Positions 6,957 to 14,555 of a DNA stretch of 64,000 nucleotides are shown one piece after another. The first letter of the stretch is position 1, and each line of letters opens with the position of its first letter. The translations under genes and the position numbers were made by a program. Below the pieces are notes generated by a model. That model searched no databases and had not been told where the DNA came from. It saw only the letters and a program-made list of their open reading frames with translations. This DNA is from Nocardia africana NBRC 100379 (GTDB lineage Bacteria > Actinomycetota > Actinomycetes > Mycobacteriales > Mycobacteriaceae). The stretch is taken from NCBI RefSeq assembly GCF_001612635.1, contig NZ_BDAV01000012.1:186001-250000 (forward strand), read 5' to 3'.

Positions 6957-7627
6957 GCACCACGACCAAGACCACCACCACCGTCTCTACTCGACGCGAC
7001 CCGATCGAAGACATCCTGACCATGGTTCTGGCACTGATCGGCTGGGCTGTGATCTCGGTATTCGTGACCGCCTGGTGGGCCGTACTGTTCCCGATGGTCT
7101 CGCTACCGATCGCCGCTGTCGCTGCTATCTACTGGTTCTACGGCTGGTTTCCAGCCTTTGGCATGGCGCTGGCCTCGGTCGCTGCACTGGTGCTGTGGCG
7201 GTTGCGGTATCGGGAATCGTTCTCCCGCTGGGTGACTCGGCGTGCCCGATCCCGGTTCCTACGCTGGTACCGGTATCGCCGTCAGTGGTCGAAACTCCTC
7301 GACGACTGCGAACTGTCCGGCCGTGACGAACTCTGCCAATCGGTGCGGATTCCGCGGCTGCTCGGCGTCGCGATCGGCGAAACAACCGACACGGTGCGGG
7401 TGGCGATGCTGACGGGTCAATGCCCCGACGACTGGGCCAATCGCGCCACCCATCTTGCACATGCGTTCGGCGCCAGCGAATGCCGCGTCAGCATCACCGG
7501 CCCGGCTCGCGTGGAACTGGCGTTCCGGCGCGCTGATTCGCTCGCTAAGCCGATTTCAGCCCCGTTCGCACACATCCCCGGCGGACTGGGCGGGCTGCCC
7601 CGTCAGGAAGGCGGAAACGCCGCATGA
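6953..7627 (+). CDS. membrane protein resembling the N-terminal part of TraB/FtsK AICE translocases
   Basis: The 224-residue protein has a Thr-rich start, about three hydrophobic segments between residues 20 and 80, a very basic stretch (RYRESFSRWVTRRARSRFLR, then YRYRRQW) and a soluble domain with DTVRVAMLTGQCPDDWANRATHLAHAFGASECRV and GPARVELAFRRADSLAKPI. That last pattern (transmembrane region, YRRQW, a GQ-P-D-W motif, AHAFGA-CRV, GRVEL-F-R-D-L) is what I know from the region that precedes the ATPase in single-chain AICE FtsK proteins. Here it is encoded 620 bp downstream of the motor gene. The GTG at 6953 overlaps the previous stop. It may anchor the motor at the membrane. Confidence 0.65.
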   Translation: MSTTTKTTTTVSTRRDPIEDILTMVLALIGWAVISVFVTAWWAVLFPMVSLPIAAVAAIYWFYGWFPAFGMALASVAALVLWRLRYRESFSRWVTRRARSRFLRWYRYRRQWSKLLDDCELSGRDELCQSVRIPRLLGVAIGETTDTVRVAMLTGQCPDDWANRATHLAHAFGASECRVSITGPARVELAFRRADSLAKPISAPFAHIPGGLGGLPRQEGGNAA

Positions 7628-7656
7628 AGCCCACCAACCTCGAGGGAGGCCAGACC

Positions 7657-9369
7657 ATGACAGACCAACAGCCTGACACCGATCCGGCCTGCCTCGGCCC
7701 TGTCCGGGACACCGCCGCCGATCGCCGCTCGATTCCGAACCTGCACGAGATCGCCCAGGCCGCCGCCGACAAACACGGCGAGTGCCGACGCCCGATCCCG
7801 ATGTACACCTATGACCCCGATACCGGGGATACGAAATATGTTGGCGCCCCGTGCAAATCGACGCTGGAAAGTGTGTGCCCCTCGTGCGCGGCCAAGGCTC
7901 GCTCCCTGCGGATGCAGCAAGCCCACGAAGGCTGGCACATCGAAACCGAACCCGTCGACATCAAACGCGACCCCACCCAACACCAACTGGAGCTGGTCGA
8001 GACCCGCGCAAGCCTGATGACCAACTATCAGGAAGCCAAGGCATCCGGCGACCAGGACATGATGGACGGTATCCGCGAGGTGGTCTCGGACGTGGATGCG
8101 GATCTGCGCGAAACCGGTGTGCGCGGGCGTCTTCCGGCTCTCGATCCCGAGCCGAAATCGGAGCGCAAACGGTCCACTCGCCGTCGCCAGGACGTCCCCG
8201 ATCTGCCACGCAAGAAGATCGACAAGGCCACGATCGGCCGTCAGTATGCGGGCAAGTACCGGCCCTCGATGTTCATCACGCTCACCCTGGACTCCTACGG
8301 AAAAATCAATCGTGACGGTGCCACCAACGCGGACGGCAAACCGTGCTCGGATGGGTCGGCCGCTGATCCCGATAGCTACGACTACCGGCGTGCTGCCCGG
8401 GACATCGTGTTCTTCCCGGCGCTGTTCGACCGGTTCGTGCAAAACTACCGCCGCGCGACCGGCCGCGATATCCAGTACTTCGCCACTGTGGAACCGCAGA
8501 AGCGCGGGGCACCGCATATTCACATGGCTGTGCGCGGCACCGATCCCCGGGCTTTGATTCTCCAGATCGCTGCCGCGACCTATCACCAGGTGTGGTGGCC
8601 GCACTTCGACCCGGACAACGAGCAGTACACCGATGGACACATGCCGGTCTGGGACTACACAGCCGGCCGATTCGTCGACCCCGACAACGGAGAGCCGCTG
8701 CCCTCGTGGGACGAAGCGATGGACATGCTCGATACGGTCGACGACCTAGAACCGGCCCACGTGGTGACCTTCGGCAAGCAGATCGACCCGAAGGACATCA
8801 GGGGCGTGCTCGGGGGCAGTGAGGAAGCATCCCGGCATGTCGGCTACCTGACCAAATACCTCACCAAGTCCATCGCTGAGGTGATCGAGCCCCAGTCCGC
8901 TCGCGCCGCCGATCACTACGACCGGCTCCACGCGGAACTGTGCAAGACACCCTGCTCACCTAACTGCGGTGTCTGGCTGCGCTACGGCATCAATCCGAAG
9001 GGTGCCACCGACAAGACCCAGCCGGGTCGTTGCAAGGGCAAAGCCCACCGCCGAGAAACCCTCGGCCTGCGCGGTCGCCGTGTGCTGGTCTCGCGCCGCT
9101 GGACCGGAAAGACCCTCCCGGATCACAAGGCCGACCGCGCCGAGTTTGTTCGGCAACTTCTCGCCCAGGTCGGCATCCAGAAACCGGATACGTCCCGGCT
9201 GATCGTCAAACCGGTCGAGCCGGGAGACAAGAACGTGCCACCTCGCGAGCACCTGGTCATGGCTTCGATCGCTCAACGGATCAAATGGCGCGCCCAATAC
9301 GAAAACGCTCGCCTGGCTGCGGGACCGCCAGGCACACAACAAGATTCGTCAACCTACAACGCAGCATAG
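7657..9369 (+). CDS. RepSA-type rolling-circle replication initiator
   Basis: The 570-residue protein contains the HUH signature of rolling-circle initiators, GAPHIHMAVRG, preceded by MFITLTLDSYG, and the RepSA-family block RHVGYLTKYLTKSI with candidate catalytic tyrosines. CRRP, CKSTLESVCPSC and a second cysteine cluster (CKTPCSPNCG) suggest zinc binding. It would nick the element's origin during excision and transfer. The ATG at 7657 has GGAGG 7 nt upstream; an in-frame ATG at 7624 overlaps the previous stop as in the rest of the operon and cannot be excluded (581 residues). It is followed 10 bp later by the Xis gene. Confidence 0.9.
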   Translation: MTDQQPDTDPACLGPVRDTAADRRSIPNLHEIAQAAADKHGECRRPIPMYTYDPDTGDTKYVGAPCKSTLESVCPSCAAKARSLRMQQAHEGWHIETEPVDIKRDPTQHQLELVETRASLMTNYQEAKASGDQDMMDGIREVVSDVDADLRETGVRGRLPALDPEPKSERKRSTRRRQDVPDLPRKKIDKATIGRQYAGKYRPSMFITLTLDSYGKINRDGATNADGKPCSDGSAADPDSYDYRRAARDIVFFPALFDRFVQNYRRATGRDIQYFATVEPQKRGAPHIHMAVRGTDPRALILQIAAATYHQVWWPHFDPDNEQYTDGHMPVWDYTAGRFVDPDNGEPLPSWDEAMDMLDTVDDLEPAHVVTFGKQIDPKDIRGVLGGSEEASRHVGYLTKYLTKSIAEVIEPQSARAADHYDRLHAELCKTPCSPNCGVWLRYGINPKGATDKTQPGRCKGKAHRRETLGLRGRRVLVSRRWTGKTLPDHKADRAEFVRQLLAQVGIQKPDTSRLIVKPVEPGDKNVPPREHLVMASIAQRIKWRAQYENARLAAGPPGTQQDSSTYNAA

Positions 9370-9379
9370 GAGGGGTTTC

Positions 9380-9553
9380 ATGTCAAAGCTCCTGAGCGAG
9401 GCGGAAGTTCGCAAGCTCATCCCGATCGGGCACAGCAAGTACTACGAACTGATCGGCTCCGGTGAGCTGCGCTCGGTGAAGGTCGGGCGGCGCCGGTTTG
9501 TCAGCGAACAGGCGGTCGCCGACTACATCGACGCCCTGGACCAGGCGGCATAG
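9380..9553 (+). CDS. xis: excisionase (Xis), MerR-like helix-turn-helix
   Basis: A 57-residue protein with the AlpA/excisionase-type winged helix: LLSEAEVRKLIPIGHSKYYELIGSGELRSVKVGRRR is followed by FVSEQAVADYIDAL. The ATG has AGGAGG 6 nt upstream. Its stop lies 4 bp before the integrase start, the usual xis-int pairing of AICEs. It should bend DNA at the attachment sites and favour excision over integration. Confidence 0.9.
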   Translation: MSKLLSEAEVRKLIPIGHSKYYELIGSGELRSVKVGRRRFVSEQAVADYIDALDQAA

Positions 9554-9557
9554 CGTC

Positions 9558-10775
9558 ATGCCCAGACAGCGGATGGCCCCGGGCGAATGGGGCAAGATTT
9601 CGGTCACTCAGACGGGGCCGGAAAAGTTCACGGCGAGCACCTACGTTCGCGATCAGGACGGGAAGCGCCGCCAGGTCGAGCGCAGCGGGCGAAGCGATGA
9701 AGATGCCCGCCGGAATCTTCAGCGACACTTGAAAACCCGAACCACGCCCTCTGCCAGCACGGTGATAACGGAACGTACGACGCTCGCTGACCTGTTCGTG
9801 TTGTGGCTCGCGAGCAAGGAGAAAGCCGGGCTGAAGGGTCAGAGCGTCGACAAGTACCAGCGAGCTTGGGACAAGCACGGCGCCAAACAGATCGGTGAAC
9901 TGCGGGTCCGAGAATTCCCGACCAGTCGCGCGGAGAGCCACCTCGGGATCGTGGCTGAGTCGGCCGCGAGTCAGGCCAAGTTTCTCCGGGTGGCACTCAC
10001 CGGCATGTTCGCGATGGCTGTCCGGCATGACGTGCTGGCAGTCAATCCGCTCCGTGAAACGTCGCGGAATACGAGGAAGAAGACGCCGGTACGCGCTTTG
10101 ACCGTGGACGAGTTCGCGAGAGTTCGCGCGGCGGTGCTCGCGTACACCAACCGTGAACACGTTTCCGGTCCGCCTCCCGGACGCCTGCTGCCTCCATTCG
10201 TGGATGTGATGGGCTCGACCGGATGCCGGCCGAATGAAGTTCTGGGGCTTCGCTGGTCGGATGTGGATCTGCTGTCCGATCCGCCGGTCATGACGGTCGC
10301 GGGCACGATGATCGATCACGGCAAGGTCAAAGGCCAGTCGTTGCGTCGGCAGGATTCGCGGAAGGGCGACGCGCCCGATCACACGGTCGTGTTGCCCGCT
10401 CTGGCTGTGGAAGCTCTGGCCAAACTGCTCGGTGAAGCGAGCAAGGATCTCGAATCGTTGGAGACTCTCGCCGATAAGCCAGTTTTCCCGAATCGCGACG
10501 GCGACTGGATGAGCCTGAACAACCTTCGTCGATCGCTGCGCGCCGCCCTGCCTGATGACCTGAAGTGGATCACCCCGTACTCGCTGCGGCGGACCGTGGG
10601 AACGGTGATCCGTGACGGTCTCGGAGTCGAGCAGGCGCAGGCCCAGCTGTCGCACGCTCAGCTGGCGACGACCGAACATCACTACGTCGAGCGGCGCACG
10701 CACGGACCGGACGTTCGCGAGGTCCTCGACCGGTACGCGAAGGAAAGTACGGATTCGAATGTAAGGGGAAAGTGA
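9558..10775 (+). CDS. int: tyrosine-family site-specific integrase
   Basis: The 405-residue protein has an N-terminal arm-binding AP2-like part, a SAM-like core-binding domain (TTLADLFVLWLASKEKAGLKG, residues 70-165) and a catalytic domain with TGCRPNEVLGLRW (first Arg), YSLRRT (second Arg) and LSHAQLATTEHHYVE (His and nucleophile Tyr). The usual His of the H-x-x-R box is Tyr here. The ATG at 9558 directly follows xis; an open extension to 9498 overlaps xis. It ends 73 bp before a tRNA-Arg gene pointing at it, the expected attachment site. Confidence 0.92.
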   Translation: MPRQRMAPGEWGKISVTQTGPEKFTASTYVRDQDGKRRQVERSGRSDEDARRNLQRHLKTRTTPSASTVITERTTLADLFVLWLASKEKAGLKGQSVDKYQRAWDKHGAKQIGELRVREFPTSRAESHLGIVAESAASQAKFLRVALTGMFAMAVRHDVLAVNPLRETSRNTRKKTPVRALTVDEFARVRAAVLAYTNREHVSGPPPGRLLPPFVDVMGSTGCRPNEVLGLRWSDVDLLSDPPVMTVAGTMIDHGKVKGQSLRRQDSRKGDAPDHTVVLPALAVEALAKLLGEASKDLESLETLADKPVFPNRDGDWMSLNNLRRSLRAALPDDLKWITPYSLRRTVGTVIRDGLGVEQAQAQLSHAQLATTEHHYVERRTHGPDVREVLDRYAKESTDSNVRGK

Positions 10776-10806
10776 GGGATTTCACCTCGATGATCTTGGA
10801 AGGAAA

Positions 10807-10840
10807 GAGCCCCCGATCTGCTGATGCAGCTCGGGGGCTC
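10807..10840. terminator. hairpin terminator after int
   Basis: GAGCCCCCGA at 10807-10816 pairs perfectly with TCGGGGGCTC at 10831-10840, followed by TTTT on the + strand and flanked by A's that read as U's on the minus strand. It can end both the integrase transcript and the tRNA-Arg transcript. Confidence 0.85.
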
Positions 10841-10847
10841 TTTTCTG

Positions 10848-10920
10848 CGCGCCCGGAGAGACTCGAACTCCCAACCTTCTGATCCGTAGTCAGATGCTCT
10901 ATCCGTTGAGCTACGGGCGC
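10848..10920 (-). tRNA. tRNA-Arg (anticodon ACG)
   Basis: The 73-nt cloverleaf has acceptor stem GCGCCCG/CGGGCGC, D arm GCTC...GAGC, anticodon arm TCTGA-CTACGGA-TCAGA giving anticodon ACG, and T arm GGGAG-TTCGAGT-CTCTC. No CCA is encoded. Its 3' end faces the integrase gene, so it is the likely attB/att site of the integrative element. Confidence 0.95.
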
Positions 10921-10959
10921 AGGTCTTGTTCAGTTGTGTGCCCGGTTACCCGGGCGTGG

Positions 10960-11046
10960 CGGAGGCGAGAGGATTTGAACCTCCGGTCCCCGTGAAGGGA
11001 CAACTCATTAGCAGTGAGTCCCATTCGGCCGCTCTGGCACGCCTCC
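10960..11046 (-). tRNA. tRNA-Ser (anticodon GCT)
   Basis: The 87-nt sequence folds with acceptor GGAGGCG/CGCCTCC, anticodon arm ACTCA-CTGCTAA-TGAGT giving GCT, a long variable arm (TGTCCCTTCACGGGGAC) and T arm with GGTTCAAATCC. No CCA is encoded. It lies 39 bp upstream of tRNA-Arg on the same strand and may be co-transcribed. Confidence 0.95.
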
Positions 11047-11132
11047 TGGAGCCTTCTTTCGAGGGCGCCGGTCCTTTCGAACCGCCGAGAGGCAAGAGTA
11101 CAGAGCAACCGGTCAGGACGCAAAACGGCTGG

Positions 11133-12047
11133 TCAACGCAGGTGACTGTCGAACCAATCGAAGATTCTGGTCTGCGCGTCGATCAGCTGCCGCTTCTCCT
11201 CCTCGGGAAGCTGCTCGAAGTCGGCCATATCGAATCCGGGATGGTCCGGGCGGTGATGCAGGCCGGGATAGCTCACGACCAGCGTGGCCACCGACGCTCG
11301 CGCCGCCGCATCACGGAGGCGTTCGACGTGGTCGCACGGGTTGACGGGATCATCGTTGCCGTAGAGGCCGAGCCAGGGGGCCTGCAACTGCGGCGCCGCG
11401 TCGATCAGGGCGGTCGCCTCCGCGGTCAGCGGCTCCATGATGCCGGGCGCGGCGACACTCACCGCCGCTCCGATGGGCCGGTTCGTGGCGACCAGCAGTG
11501 CGGCGGTGCCGGCGTTGTCGAAACCCAGCACCCCGACGGTGTCGGGGAAGACTCCACGGCCGACCAGCCAGTCGAAGCAGGCGTCGAAATCGGCGAACAG
11601 ATCCGCACCGAACACCTGCTCGATCTCGGCACCGCCCGCGACCGCGGTGGCGACCGCGCCCGGTCCGTCGGATACCCGCGCCCCGACGGCGGCGAGATCG
11701 CGGTCGTTGACCGTCCCGGCGCCGTCGCCGCGGCCACGCTGCCGATCGAAGCGGTGGAACAGATTGGGCGCCACCATGATCCAGCCCTCACCGGCCAGCG
11801 ATTTCATCATTTCCAGCAATACATCGGCAAACTTACGGGACTCGTGGAGTACGACGATGCCGCCGCGCGCGTAACCCTCCGGCTCGATCACCGTGATGGG
11901 CACCCGACCTCCGGCCGCCGGGTCCGGAGCGCCGTCGACCACCTGCCCGCTGTCGCGCAATGGTGCTTCATCTCGATAGATGCCCGACATGAAACCAGGG
12001 TAGTTCGCATCCGTCACATTCGGGAGAAGTTGCACGGAAGTACCCAT
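11133..12047 (-). CDS. dienelactone hydrolase-family protein with atypical nucleophile position
   Basis: The 304-residue alpha/beta-hydrolase has the dienelactone hydrolase layout: IVVLHESRKFADVLLEMMKSLAGEGW, APNLFHR, a strand-turn-helix VGVLGFDNAGTAALLVA, LGLYGNDDPVNP and YPGLHHRPDHPGF near the C-terminus. In characterised members the nucleophile is Cys in a GFCxGG motif; here the position is Asp (GFDNAG), while the acid (GNDDPV) and the His (LHHRP) remain. It may be inactive or use another mechanism. ATG 12047 is immediately preceded by GAGGA, so the exact start is uncertain. It is divergent from pat. Confidence 0.8.
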   Translation of the reverse strand: MGTSVQLLPNVTDANYPGFMSGIYRDEAPLRDSGQVVDGAPDPAAGGRVPITVIEPEGYARGGIVVLHESRKFADVLLEMMKSLAGEGWIMVAPNLFHRFDRQRGRGDGAGTVNDRDLAAVGARVSDGPGAVATAVAGGAEIEQVFGADLFADFDACFDWLVGRGVFPDTVGVLGFDNAGTAALLVATNRPIGAAVSVAAPGIMEPLTAEATALIDAAPQLQAPWLGLYGNDDPVNPCDHVERLRDAAARASVATLVVSYPGLHHRPDHPGFDMADFEQLPEEEKRQLIDAQTRIFDWFDSHLR

Positions 12048-12050
12048 TCC

Positions 12051-12066
12051 TCGGAAAATTTTCCGA
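12051..12066. promoter_or_regulatory. perfect 16-bp palindrome at the start of the hydrolase gene
   Basis: TCGGAAAATTTTCCGA is a perfect 16-bp palindrome ending 4 nt before the hydrolase start codon. Its AT-rich centre and symmetry suit a dimeric repressor, or it may be a short hairpin masking the ribosome binding site. Confidence 0.4.
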
Positions 12067-12163
12067 CATACCGCCCCGCCGGTTCGTAGTGGCCGACGGC
12101 CCGACCGGGCTTCCGGAAGAACCGCGCGAGCCGCCGCGACGTGCGAGGAATTAAGGTGTTGGG

Positions 12164-13243
12164 GTGAGTGCTCGTATTCGTCCGGACCTCGAGTCCATTC
12201 CGGCCTACGCTCCGGGTCGCAGCCATCCGGGCGCGGTGAAACTGGCCAGCAACGAAACCACCCAGGGCCCGCTGCCGAGCGTCGCCAAGGTGATCGCCGA
12301 GGCGGCCGAACTCATCAACCGGTATCCGGACAACTCCTCGGGCGAACTTCGAGCAGCCCTCGCCGAGTTCCACGACGTCGCGGTCGAGAATGTCGCGATC
12401 GGCTGTGGCAGCGTCGCGCTGTGCCAGGAACTGGTGCAGATCACCTGCGCCTCCCCCGCCGACGAAGTGGTGTTCGCCTGGCGCTCGTTCGAGGCGTACC
12501 CGATCGTCACGCAGGTCGGCAACGCGACGGCCGTGCCGGTGCCGCTGAACGACGAATTCGCGCACGATCTCGATGCGATGGCGGCGGCGGTCACCGAGCG
12601 GACCCGGCTGGTCTTCGTCTGCAATCCGAACAACCCCACCGGAACGGCGCACGGCCGCGCCGCATTGACCCGCTTCCTCGACGCGATCCCCGAGGACGTC
12701 CTGGTGGTGCTGGACGAGGCGTACTTCGAATATCTGCGCCTGCCCGCCGGCGATCGGGCCGACGGCGTGGAGATCGGCCGAGGCCGCTCGAATGTCGTTG
12801 TGCTGCGTACCTTTTCGAAGGCTTACGGACTGGCGGGGCTGCGCGTCGGTTACGCAGTGGGCGACCCGGAACTGATCACCGCACTGATGAAGGTGCACAT
12901 CCCGTTCAGCGTGAATCGGCTCGCACAGGCCGCGGCCATCGCCTGCCTGCAGGCGCGCCACGAACTACTCGACCGCACCGATCATGTGGTGGCCGAGCGG
13001 GAACGCATGCGCGACGCACTGCTCGCGGCCGGATATCGGGTACCGCCGACCCAGGCCAATTTCGTCTGGTTGCCGCTGCGCGAGCACAGCACCGAGTTCG
13101 GCGCGGCCAGTGCCGAGGCCGGAGTCATCGTGCGGCCCTACGGCACCGACGGGGTGCGGATCACCGCGGGCGATCCGCACGAGAACGATCGCTTCCTGAG
13201 TTTCGCCACCGCACCGGACACCGTCGCGCGCTTCGCCGGCTGA
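12164..13243 (+). CDS. pat: aromatic/histidinol-phosphate aminotransferase (Pat/HisC2-like)
   Basis: A class I/II PLP aminotransferase of 359 residues, close in layout to M. tuberculosis Pat (Rv3772): RPDLESIPAYAPGR at the N-terminus, KLASNETTQGPLPSV, NRYPDNSSGELRAALAEF, VFVCNPNNPTGT, VVLDEAYFEY and the PLP-lysine motif RTFSKAYGLAGLRVGYAVG, with VRPYGTDGVRIT binding the substrate carboxylate. It makes phenylalanine or other aromatic amino acids, with possible overlap with histidinol phosphate. The start is GTG 12164 (GGTGTTGGG upstream). Its position near the other Rv37xx-type genes supports Pat over HisC1. Confidence 0.88.
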   Translation: MSARIRPDLESIPAYAPGRSHPGAVKLASNETTQGPLPSVAKVIAEAAELINRYPDNSSGELRAALAEFHDVAVENVAIGCGSVALCQELVQITCASPADEVVFAWRSFEAYPIVTQVGNATAVPVPLNDEFAHDLDAMAAAVTERTRLVFVCNPNNPTGTAHGRAALTRFLDAIPEDVLVVLDEAYFEYLRLPAGDRADGVEIGRGRSNVVVLRTFSKAYGLAGLRVGYAVGDPELITALMKVHIPFSVNRLAQAAAIACLQARHELLDRTDHVVAERERMRDALLAAGYRVPPTQANFVWLPLREHSTEFGAASAEAGVIVRPYGTDGVRITAGDPHENDRFLSFATAPDTVARFAG

Positions 13244-13256
13244 ATCCGCGCGGCGG

Positions 13257-14309
13257 TCAGCGCACGCCGAGGGCTGCCGCCAGCGTCGGCCAGGCCCGCG
13301 GCAGCTCGTCCTTCCAGTACGGCCAGGAATGCGTCCCCACCGGGCGCAGATCGACGTCGGCCGGGATCTGCATGCGCCCCAGCCGATCCGCGAGCGCCAT
13401 GGTGCAGGCGTTGGCGCCGGCCTCGAGCGGACCACCGAATCCGATGGTCGAGACGGCTTCGGGATTGCCCGGAACGTCGTAGGGTCCCGGCACGCCGGAA
13501 CCGGCGGACAGGAAGATCGCCTTACCGCGCAGGGTGTCGGCGTGCATCATCACGTCGTGGGCGAGCCACTCGGGGTCGTCCTGCTTGCCGAACATGTTGT
13601 CCGGATCGCCGCCGTAGGTGCGCACCACGGCCCGCGCCTGCGCCTGCCCGAAGTCCGAACCCATTGCGTAACAACCACTGTGGGCGGCGACGGCGAGATA
13701 CGTCTGCGGGTCGCGTATCGCCAGCATCATCGCCGCCTCCGCCCCCATCGAGACACCCTCCACCGCATTGCGGCCGTTGCCCTCGAATGTCGCGTCCATC
13801 AGCGGCGGCAGTTCGCGAGTGAGAAAGGTCTCCCATTTGTTGGTGCCGAGCACCGGATCCGGATGCTGCCAATCCGTGTAGTACCCCGCCGGACCGCCGA
13901 TCGTGAGGACGACGTTGACGTCCTTGTCGGCGAAGAACTGCACCGCACCACCGCGCTCGGTCCAGTTGTTGTACTCGTTGCTCGCGCTGCGCCCGTCGAG
14001 CAGATACAGGGTCGGGCGCGGATGGCTGCGGTCCGCCGGTAGCAGCACCTGTACCTGCACCGTGCGTCCCATCGCTGGAGAGTCCACGAACACTCGCAAC
14101 CAGCGATCGTTGATCGGTTCGATGTGATCAATCGATGCGGCGGACGGACGGGGGTCGTCCAGCGCCGGAGGCGGGCCCTCGGCGGAACCGGAATCGGCCG
14201 GGGGCGCGGGCGCGGCGGCGGTCATCGGCGCTCCCCAGATCGCCCCACTCATCAGGAGTGCGGCGATGGTGGCGCCGGACAGCCGACGCCGTATCCGGCG
14301 ACGAACCAT
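13257..14309 (-). CDS. secreted mycolyltransferase/esterase of the antigen 85 family
   Basis: The 350-residue protein has a signal peptide (RRRIRRRLSGATIAALLMSGAIW...TAAAPAPP), then the antigen-85 alpha/beta-hydrolase fold: VQVQVLLPADRSHPRPTLYLLDG, NNWTERGGAVQFFADKDVNVV, and nucleophile elbow EGVSMGAEAAMMLA with the catalytic Ser, and a final GTHSWPYWKDEL with the His. Family members transfer mycolates to arabinogalactan and trehalose outside the membrane. The ATG at 14309 has AGGA 9 nt upstream; the open frame further upstream is not needed. It converges with pat (13 bp apart). Confidence 0.88.
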   Translation of the reverse strand: MVRRRIRRRLSGATIAALLMSGAIWGAPMTAAAPAPPADSGSAEGPPPALDDPRPSAASIDHIEPINDRWLRVFVDSPAMGRTVQVQVLLPADRSHPRPTLYLLDGRSASNEYNNWTERGGAVQFFADKDVNVVLTIGGPAGYYTDWQHPDPVLGTNKWETFLTRELPPLMDATFEGNGRNAVEGVSMGAEAAMMLAIRDPQTYLAVAAHSGCYAMGSDFGQAQARAVVRTYGGDPDNMFGKQDDPEWLAHDVMMHADTLRGKAIFLSAGSGVPGPYDVPGNPEAVSTIGFGGPLEAGANACTMALADRLGRMQIPADVDLRPVGTHSWPYWKDELPRAWPTLAAALGVR

Positions 14310-14456
14310 GGCCGTAATCCTGCCAGAGGTCGTGCGAGGCGTCGAAACACGCGACAGGCCGATCTCCGGCGAGTCGCCCGACGCCCGCCGGACCGATTCG
14401 GCATCCCCGCACCCGCGCCAGTAGGCTGAGACACCGTTCCGGCCCGCCCGGAACGA

Positions 14457-14541
14457 GGTGGGTTGCCCGAGCGGCCTAAGGGAACGGTCTTGAAAACCGT
14501 CGTGGTTCACGCCACCGTGGGTTCAAATCCCACACCCACCG
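14457..14541 (+). tRNA. tRNA-Ser (anticodon TGA)
   Basis: The 85-nt sequence has acceptor GGTGGGT/ACCCACC, anticodon arm ACGGT-CTTGAAA-ACCGT giving TGA, a long variable arm (CGTGGTTCACGCCACC) and T arm GGGTTCAAATCCCA. No CCA encoded. It converges with the SDR gene, whose stop is 14 bp downstream. Confidence 0.95.
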
Positions 14542-14555
14542 CAGGTGAGGGGCTG

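Larger units (their letters stand above)
1..10895. mobile_element. pSAM2-type actinomycete integrative and conjugative element (AICE), left end not seen
   Basis: The module from the GntR repressor at 1822 to the integrase at 10775 has all parts of an AICE: KorSA-like repressor, Pra-like activator, Spd (DUF2637), FtsK/Tra, RepSA, Xis and Int, and it stops at the 3' end of tRNA-Arg. The right attachment site should lie in the 3' half of that tRNA (about 10848-10895). I searched the first 10.8 kb for a repeat of that tRNA sequence and found none, so the left site is probably outside the window and the extent before 1822 is a guess. Confidence 0.75.
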
